Shown: positions 39,343 through 43,188 of the stretch, piece by piece | Layout: each line of letters begins with the position of its first letter | Position numbering within the stretch: the first letter of the stretch is position 1 | DNA from: an uncultured Burkholderiales bacterium | GTDB taxonomy: Bacteria > Pseudomonadota > Gammaproteobacteria > Burkholderiales > Burkholderiaceae_C | Direction: 5' to 3' | Assembly: GCA_937873395.1 (NCBI GenBank) | Contig: CALMYH010000093.1 | Location: forward strand, 1 to 43,188 | DNA length: 43,188 bases | Made by a program: the position numbers and the translations under genes | Notes under the pieces: model-generated | The model's input: the letters and a program-made list of their open reading frames with translations, nothing else | The model's database searches: none | Told to the model about the DNA's origin: nothing

Positions 39343-40485
39343 ATGCCCCGCACTTTTGAGGATGATCCCCGCTTTCGAGTCGATCCGGCCGATGCGTCTT
39401 CCGCCCCCGATCCGTTGGCCGGTCGCCAGCTCCGACCCATGGCCAGGACCGCCGGGTCGTCGGAGGCCGGCCAGGCTTGGCAGCAGCAGCTGGCCCGGCT
39501 GGAGCGACTGCAGCGGCAGATCGACGATCTGGAGGTCCTGGCCAGACAGGAGCGGGAATGGCGTCAGCGCGAGCTGCAGCCTTTGCGGCAGCGCCGACGC
39601 GAACTCGCGGTGGGCCTGGCGCAGGGCCTGGCAGAGCGGCTGCACGACAAGGCCCTGAGCGAGCGGCAGCGGCAGGTGGCGAGGCAACGGGTGTGCGACC
39701 TGGCCGCGCAGATGGCCGACGAGGGGGATACCGCCATGCGTGACCTGCACGACCGCCACAGCCCGCGCAGCTGGCAGCAGCGCCGCCGCGAGGCGGCACA
39801 GGACCTGCGGCTGCGACTGGAGGCGCGCCTGGGCGAGGTGCTGGACCTGGGCGAAGTCCCGCTGAGCCCGGAACTGGTCTGGCGGGTGGGCCTGGAGAAG
39901 CTGCGCGAGCTGCGGGAGGGAAGGCGTGGGCAGCGCCAGGCGCGCGCCCAGGCCCGGCAGGCCGGCCGTGCACCGGCGGCCGCCCAGGACGCTGCGCAGG
40001 CCCAGGCGGCCGAAGCCGATCAGACCCTGCGACAGCTCTACCGGCAGCTGGCCAGCGCCTGGCACCCGGACCGCGAACCGGACGAGCAGGAGCGCCAGCG
40101 CAAGACCGTGCTGATGGGGCAGGCCAACGCGGCCTATGAGCGGCGCGACCTGCTGTCCCTGCTTCGTCTGCAGGAACTGGCGGTGCAGGACGGCATGACC
40201 GGCGGGGGGCAGACCCCGGCCGATGAGCGCCTGGCCGCCATGACGTTGCTGCTCAGACGGCAGGTGGCCGAGCGCGAGCGGGCCCGGGCCGCCCTGCAGT
40301 CCGAGCTGGGGCTGGAGTTTGACCTGCCTCTGGGTCAGGCGGCCCAGCCGCAGACCTTGGCCGCTGACCGGCAGGCCAAGCAGCAGGCGTTGCAGCGGGC
40401 CGTTCAAGCACTGGAGCGCGATCGGGACAGCCTGGACAGTTGGGCAGACCTCAAGCGCTGGCTCAACGCGCCCTGGGCTGCCTGA
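39343..40485 (+). CDS. J-domain protein with long coiled-coil N-terminus
   Basis: This 380-residue protein is very rich in Arg, Gln, Glu and Ala. A long charged helical region covers about residues 42-165. The J-domain signature HPD is at 241-243 in SAWHPDREPDEQERQRK, preceded by the helix TLRQLYRQLA. The J domain is therefore internal rather than N-terminal. It presumably recruits DnaK to an unknown client. A final helical region (about 285-375) follows. It is divergent from radA with a 53-base gap and converges with the nitronate monooxygenase gene. Confidence 0.82.
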   Translation: MPRTFEDDPRFRVDPADASSAPDPLAGRQLRPMARTAGSSEAGQAWQQQLARLERLQRQIDDLEVLARQEREWRQRELQPLRQRRRELAVGLAQGLAERLHDKALSERQRQVARQRVCDLAAQMADEGDTAMRDLHDRHSPRSWQQRRREAAQDLRLRLEARLGEVLDLGEVPLSPELVWRVGLEKLRELREGRRGQRQARAQARQAGRAPAAAQDAAQAQAAEADQTLRQLYRQLASAWHPDREPDEQERQRKTVLMGQANAAYERRDLLSLLRLQELAVQDGMTGGGQTPADERLAAMTLLLRRQVAERERARAALQSELGLEFDLPLGQAAQPQTLAADRQAKQQALQRAVQALERDRDSLDSWADLKRWLNAPWAA

Positions 40486-40495
40486 GGCCAGTGCC

Positions 40496-41614
40496 TCAGT
40501 CGCCGAAGCCGCGCAACAGCTGCCGGGTGATGTCGCCCGCGGGCAGCGCCTGACAGCCGCTGGCGTTCTGGCCCGACCAGAGGGGCGAGAAGTCGCCACG
40601 GCCCTGTTGTTCCCAATGGGCGCGCAGGGGGGCGATGGCCGCAGTGGCGGTGGGGAAGGCGGGCGCGGCCGGGTTCAATGGACCGAGTTCGCGCATCACG
40701 CGGTTGACGATGCCGCGCGCTGGCCGGCCGGAAAACAGCGTGGTCAGGGCGGTGTGTCGGGCCGTCTCGCTTTGCAGTGCGGCCCGGTGGATGGCGCTGG
40801 TGCTGGCTTCGTCGCTGCACAGGTAGGCGGTGCCCACCTGCACACCCGACGCGCCCAGTGCCAGCGCCGCGCGCACACCCGTCGCATCGGCAATGCCGCC
40901 AGCGGCGATCACCGGGACCTGCACCGCAGCCACGACCTGCGGCAGCAGGGCGAAGAGACCCATTTGGGACGTGAGCAGATCCGGCGCCGGGCCGCCCCAA
41001 GCCGGATCAGCCCCCTCGGGGGGCAGCGACCCGCGCAGCGGCGGAGCGTGGGGGCGCAGGAACATGCCGCGGTGGCCGCCGGCTTCAAGGCCTTGCGCGA
41101 TCACCGCATCAACACCTTGTGCCTCCAGCCACAGCGCCTCGTCCACCGTGGTGGCCGACGACAGCACCACGCTGCCCCAGGCCTTGACCCGGGCCAGCAG
41201 GTCGGGTGCGGGCAGACCGAAATGGAAGCTGACGATGGGCGGCCGGAAGGGCTCCACCACGTCGGCCACGGCGTGGCTGAAGGGCACGCGGCCGGCGCCG
41301 GCCGGCACGGCATTGATGTCCAGTCCGGCCTCCGCGTAGAACGGTGACAGGGCTTCGCGCCAGCGGGCTTCGCGTGCGGGATCGGGAAGAGGCGGCGTGT
41401 GGCAGAAGAAGTTGACGTTCCACGGGCGGTCGGTGCCGTTTGAGAGCGTCTGCAGTTCCTGCGTCAGCGCCTCGGGCGACAGCATGGCCGCGGGCAGGGC
41501 ACCGATCCCGCCAGCAGCGCAAACCGACAGGGCCAGTGCCGAGCCTTGTGATCCGGCCATGGGGGCCTGCAGCAGCAGGCGGTCGACGTTCAGGCGTTGG
41601 GCGAGCGAGTTCAT
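40496..41614 (-). CDS. nitronate monooxygenase-like flavoprotein with repeat-derived insert
   Basis: This 372-residue TIM-barrel FMN enzyme of the NMO/2-nitropropane dioxygenase family has LLQAPMAGSQGSALALSV at the N-terminus, WNVNFFCHTPPL, GLEAGGHRGMFL, VIAAGGIADATGVRAALALG and GVQVGTAYLCSDEA with the FMN phosphate site. These enzymes oxidise alkyl nitronates. Residues about 187-212 (RPHAPPLRGSLPPEGADPAW and following) are encoded by a palindromic repeat between GMFL and the conserved MGLFALLPQ. The frame stays open. The likely uninterrupted length is about 346. Confidence 0.87.
   Translation of the reverse strand: MNSLAQRLNVDRLLLQAPMAGSQGSALALSVCAAGGIGALPAAMLSPEALTQELQTLSNGTDRPWNVNFFCHTPPLPDPAREARWREALSPFYAEAGLDINAVPAGAGRVPFSHAVADVVEPFRPPIVSFHFGLPAPDLLARVKAWGSVVLSSATTVDEALWLEAQGVDAVIAQGLEAGGHRGMFLRPHAPPLRGSLPPEGADPAWGGPAPDLLTSQMGLFALLPQVVAAVQVPVIAAGGIADATGVRAALALGASGVQVGTAYLCSDEASTSAIHRAALQSETARHTALTTLFSGRPARGIVNRVMRELGPLNPAAPAFPTATAAIAPLRAHWEQQGRGDFSPLWSGQNASGCQALPAGDITRQLLRGFGD
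40980..41055 (+). repeat. GC-rich palindromic repeat, copy 5 (inside the nitronate monooxygenase gene)
   Basis: It has the same orientation and same core as copy 1: GCGCCGGGCCGCCCCAAG, CAGCCCCC..GGGCAGCGACC and GGAGCGTGGGGG. The host gene is on the opposite strand, yet remains open through it. Confidence 0.75.
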
Positions 41615-41679
41615 GCCGCCATTGTCGGTCGGTCCAAGGGTCTCAGGGATAACCCCTGTTTGGCGAAGACCGAAAAAAC

Positions 41680-41695
41680 ATTTAATATATTAAAT
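41680..41695. promoter_or_regulatory. AT-only palindrome, probable HpaR operator
   Basis: ATTTAATATATTAAAT is a perfect 16-bp palindrome made only of A and T in GC-rich DNA, 13 bases before the hpaR start. It overlaps the likely -10 region (TTGGCG at 41660-41665 could be the -35). MarR-family proteins bind palindromes of this size, so autoregulation by HpaR is the simplest reading. The divergent nitronate monooxygenase gene starts 66 bases away and could be affected too. Confidence 0.6.
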
Positions 41696-41708
41696 AAATT
41701 CGAGCGCC

Positions 41709-42197
41709 ATGAGCCAACCCGAGCACGCCCCTTCCTTTGCCCACCGCAACCTGCCGCGCCTGTTGCTGGAGGCGCGCGAGGCCGTGATGCAGCACACCCG
41801 CCCGAGCCTGCGCGAGCACGGCCTGTCGGACCAGCAGTGGCGCGTGTTGCGGGTGCTGGGCGAGCACGCGGGTGACCCGGCCGGCGTGGAGACCGGCCGG
41901 GTGGCGCGCGAGGCGCTGCTGCTGGGCCCCAGCCTGACCGGCGTGCTCACCCGCATGGAGCGCGATGGCCTGATCAGCCGCAACCGCTGCCCGCAGGATG
42001 CACGCCGCACCGTGGTGCGCGCCACGCCGGCCGGTCTGGCCCTGGTCGGCAAGCTGTCGCAGACCATCGAGTCGCACTACCAGTGGCTGGAGTCGCAACT
42101 GGGCAAGGAACGGCTGGCCCAGCTGTATGCGCTGCTGGATGATGTGATCGCGCTGGAAGCACCGGATGGCGTGAGCGCGGACGGAACCGAGGAATGA
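41709..42197 (+). CDS. hpaR: MarR-family regulator HpaR
   Basis: This 162-residue winged-helix protein has LSDQQWRVLRVLGEHAG, a recognition region LGPSLTGVLTRMERDGLI and the wing RTVVRATPAG. Its position directly before hpaG1 and hpaG2 identifies it as the repressor of 4-hydroxyphenylacetate/homoprotocatechuate degradation, relieved by pathway aromatics in known systems. It lies 10 bases before hpaG1, so it is probably the first gene of the catabolic operon and represses itself through the palindrome upstream. Confidence 0.88.
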   Translation: MSQPEHAPSFAHRNLPRLLLEAREAVMQHTRPSLREHGLSDQQWRVLRVLGEHAGDPAGVETGRVAREALLLGPSLTGVLTRMERDGLISRNRCPQDARRTVVRATPAGLALVGKLSQTIESHYQWLESQLGKERLAQLYALLDDVIALEAPDGVSADGTEE

Positions 42198-42207
42198 GAG
42201 ACCCCAC

Positions 42208-42852
42208 ATGAAACCCGATGCCTACCTGCCCCGCGGCACCGTCTACGGCACGCTGCTGAACTTCCGGCGCGAGCACGCGCTGTGGACGCCTCGCATGAGC
42301 GAAGCGCCCTACAAGGCGCCGCCGCAGGCGCCGGTGCTCTACATCAAGACCGCCAACACCTTCACGCACAGCGGGCAGGGCATTGCGGTGCCCGAGGGTG
42401 TGGCTGAAGTGGAGGTGGCGGCCAGCCTGGGCCTGGTGGCCGGCGAGGGCGGCCGGGTGGCAGGTGCCGTGCTGTTCAACGACGTGGCGATCCCGCACGA
42501 GAGCTACTACCGCCCGCCGGTTAAGTACCGCTGCGTCGATGGTTTCCTGGGCGTGGGCGACGCGGTCCGGCCGCTGGAATCCCTGGCCGCCCTGTCGTCG
42601 CTGGTGCTGGAGCTGCGCGTGAACGGTGTGATGCGCCAGCGCACCGCATTGGCCGACCTGGTGCGCGATGCTGCCACGCTCTGGGCCGATGTGAATGCCT
42701 TCCAGTCGATGCGGCCGGGCGATGTGCTGATGCTGGGCACCGACTGCCTGGAGGACGGCACGAGGCCGCGCGTCCACGCCGGTGACGCGGTCGAGATCAC
42801 CGCCACAGGCTTCGCGCCGCTGGTCAACCACTTTGTGCAGGAGGCCACATGA
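42208..42852 (+). CDS. hpaG1: homoprotocatechuate pathway isomerase/decarboxylase, N-terminal subunit
   Basis: This 214-residue FAH-family protein corresponds to one half of the fused HpaG of E. coli, which decarboxylates 5-oxo-3-ene-1,2,5-tricarboxylate and isomerises the product. GTVYGTLLNFRREHALW, PVLYIKTANTFTHSG and VEVAASLGLV are typical, with DGFLGVGDAVRPL later. Some acidic metal ligands of active FAH-fold enzymes seem poorly conserved in this half. The stop overlaps the next gene as ATGA. Confidence 0.85.
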   Translation: MKPDAYLPRGTVYGTLLNFRREHALWTPRMSEAPYKAPPQAPVLYIKTANTFTHSGQGIAVPEGVAEVEVAASLGLVAGEGGRVAGAVLFNDVAIPHESYYRPPVKYRCVDGFLGVGDAVRPLESLAALSSLVLELRVNGVMRQRTALADLVRDAATLWADVNAFQSMRPGDVLMLGTDCLEDGTRPRVHAGDAVEITATGFAPLVNHFVQEAT

Positions 42853-43188
42853 AACGCGCCCGCATCGCCTGGGCCGGCGCGGTCCACGACGCCATCGAGA
42901 ACAACGGCGAACTCGAACTGCTCACGCCCGCTTTCCTGGGCCGCCGTCTCGGTTTCGACGACGTGGTCTGGCTGCCGCCGCTGGCGCCCCTCAACCGCCC
43001 GCGCACCGTGCTGGCCCTGGGCCTGAACTACGCCGACCACGCAAAAGAACTCGCCTTCAAGGCGCCCGAGGAGCCGCTGGCCTTCGTCAAGGGCGAAGGC
43101 TCTCTCACGGGCCACAAGGCCTTGACCGTGCGTCCCGATGGCGTGCAGTTCATGCACTACGAATGCGAGCTGGCGGTGGTGATCGGCA
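42849..43188 (+). CDS. hpaG2: homoprotocatechuate pathway isomerase/decarboxylase, C-terminal subunit (partial)
   Basis: The gene starts at the ATGA overlap with hpaG1 and runs off the right edge after about 113 codons. The visible part, MKRARIAWAGAVHDAIENNG, VLALGLNYADHAKEL, AFVKGEGSLTGH and MHYECELAVVIG, is an FAH-family sequence with the metal-binding Glu pair in YECELAVVIG. The two half-genes are translationally coupled here instead of fused. The rest of the hpa pathway presumably follows. Confidence 0.85.
   Translation, partial: MKRARIAWAGAVHDAIENNGELELLTPAFLGRRLGFDDVVWLPPLAPLNRPRTVLALGLNYADHAKELAFKAPEEPLAFVKGEGSLTGHKALTVRPDGVQFMHYECELAVVIG

Overview
The window is GC-rich, tightly packed chromosomal DNA. 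The gene content (mreBCD-mrdA, gatCAB, split hpaG1/hpaG2 with hpaR, NAD-reducing hoxFUYH with a short hypF) points to a betaproteobacterium of the Burkholderiales, most likely Comamonadaceae of the Hydrogenophaga type. That assignment is inferred from gene order and protein character; no search was run. No tRNA, rRNA, CRISPR array, transposase or phage gene was recognised.

Layout. (1) 1-6050: the end of a YhdP/AsmA-like envelope protein, a nitrilase-family amidase, a PAS-containing sensor kinase without an adjacent response regulator, a DUF2007-type small protein and a GMC flavoprotein oxidoreductase. (2) 6051-6790: a small unknown gene on the minus strand behind a textbook sigma-54 promoter with two NtrC-like sites, overlapping a candidate plus-strand small RNA that ends in a strong intrinsic terminator. 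(3) 6791-17993: a hydrogenase locus, hypA-hypB-hypF(short)-hypC-hypD-hypE-hoxF-hoxU-hoxY-hoxH-hoxW, then a TSUP permease. The Hyp proteins build and insert the NiFe(CN)2CO site into HoxH, HoxW trims HoxH, and HoxFU/HoxYH form the soluble NAD-reducing enzyme. (4) 18000-26150: the divergent mreB-mreC-mreD-mrdA cell-shape operon and gatCAB amidotransferase operon. (5) 26151-35907: pyrE and a DUF4124 protein, xth, a LysR regulator with a tartrate/D-malate dehydrogenase, an MBL hydrolase, a Tat-type M48 protease, AmpG, and an OmpR/EnvZ-type two-component pair. (6) 35908-36266: a gene-free stretch with a second candidate small RNA. (7) 36267-41614: zf-CHCC protein, ilvE, a small membrane protein, radA, a J-domain protein and a nitronate-monooxygenase-like enzyme. 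(8) 41680-43188: start of a homoprotocatechuate (hpa) operon with hpaR behind a perfect AT-rich palindrome.

The most unusual structure is a family of GC-rich palindromic repeats of about 50-100 bp, seen five times. Two copies sit between genes (hoxY-hoxH, gatC-gatA). Three lie inside reading frames: one in the middle of hypD, one making the 3-prime end of hypD, and one in the middle of the nitronate monooxygenase gene. In all three the frame stays open, so the proteins carry repeat-derived segments. Other notable points are a HypB whose His-rich nickel store lies inside the GTPase domain, an unusually long HoxH C-terminal propeptide, and pyrE and xth translation signals interleaved within about 16 bp.
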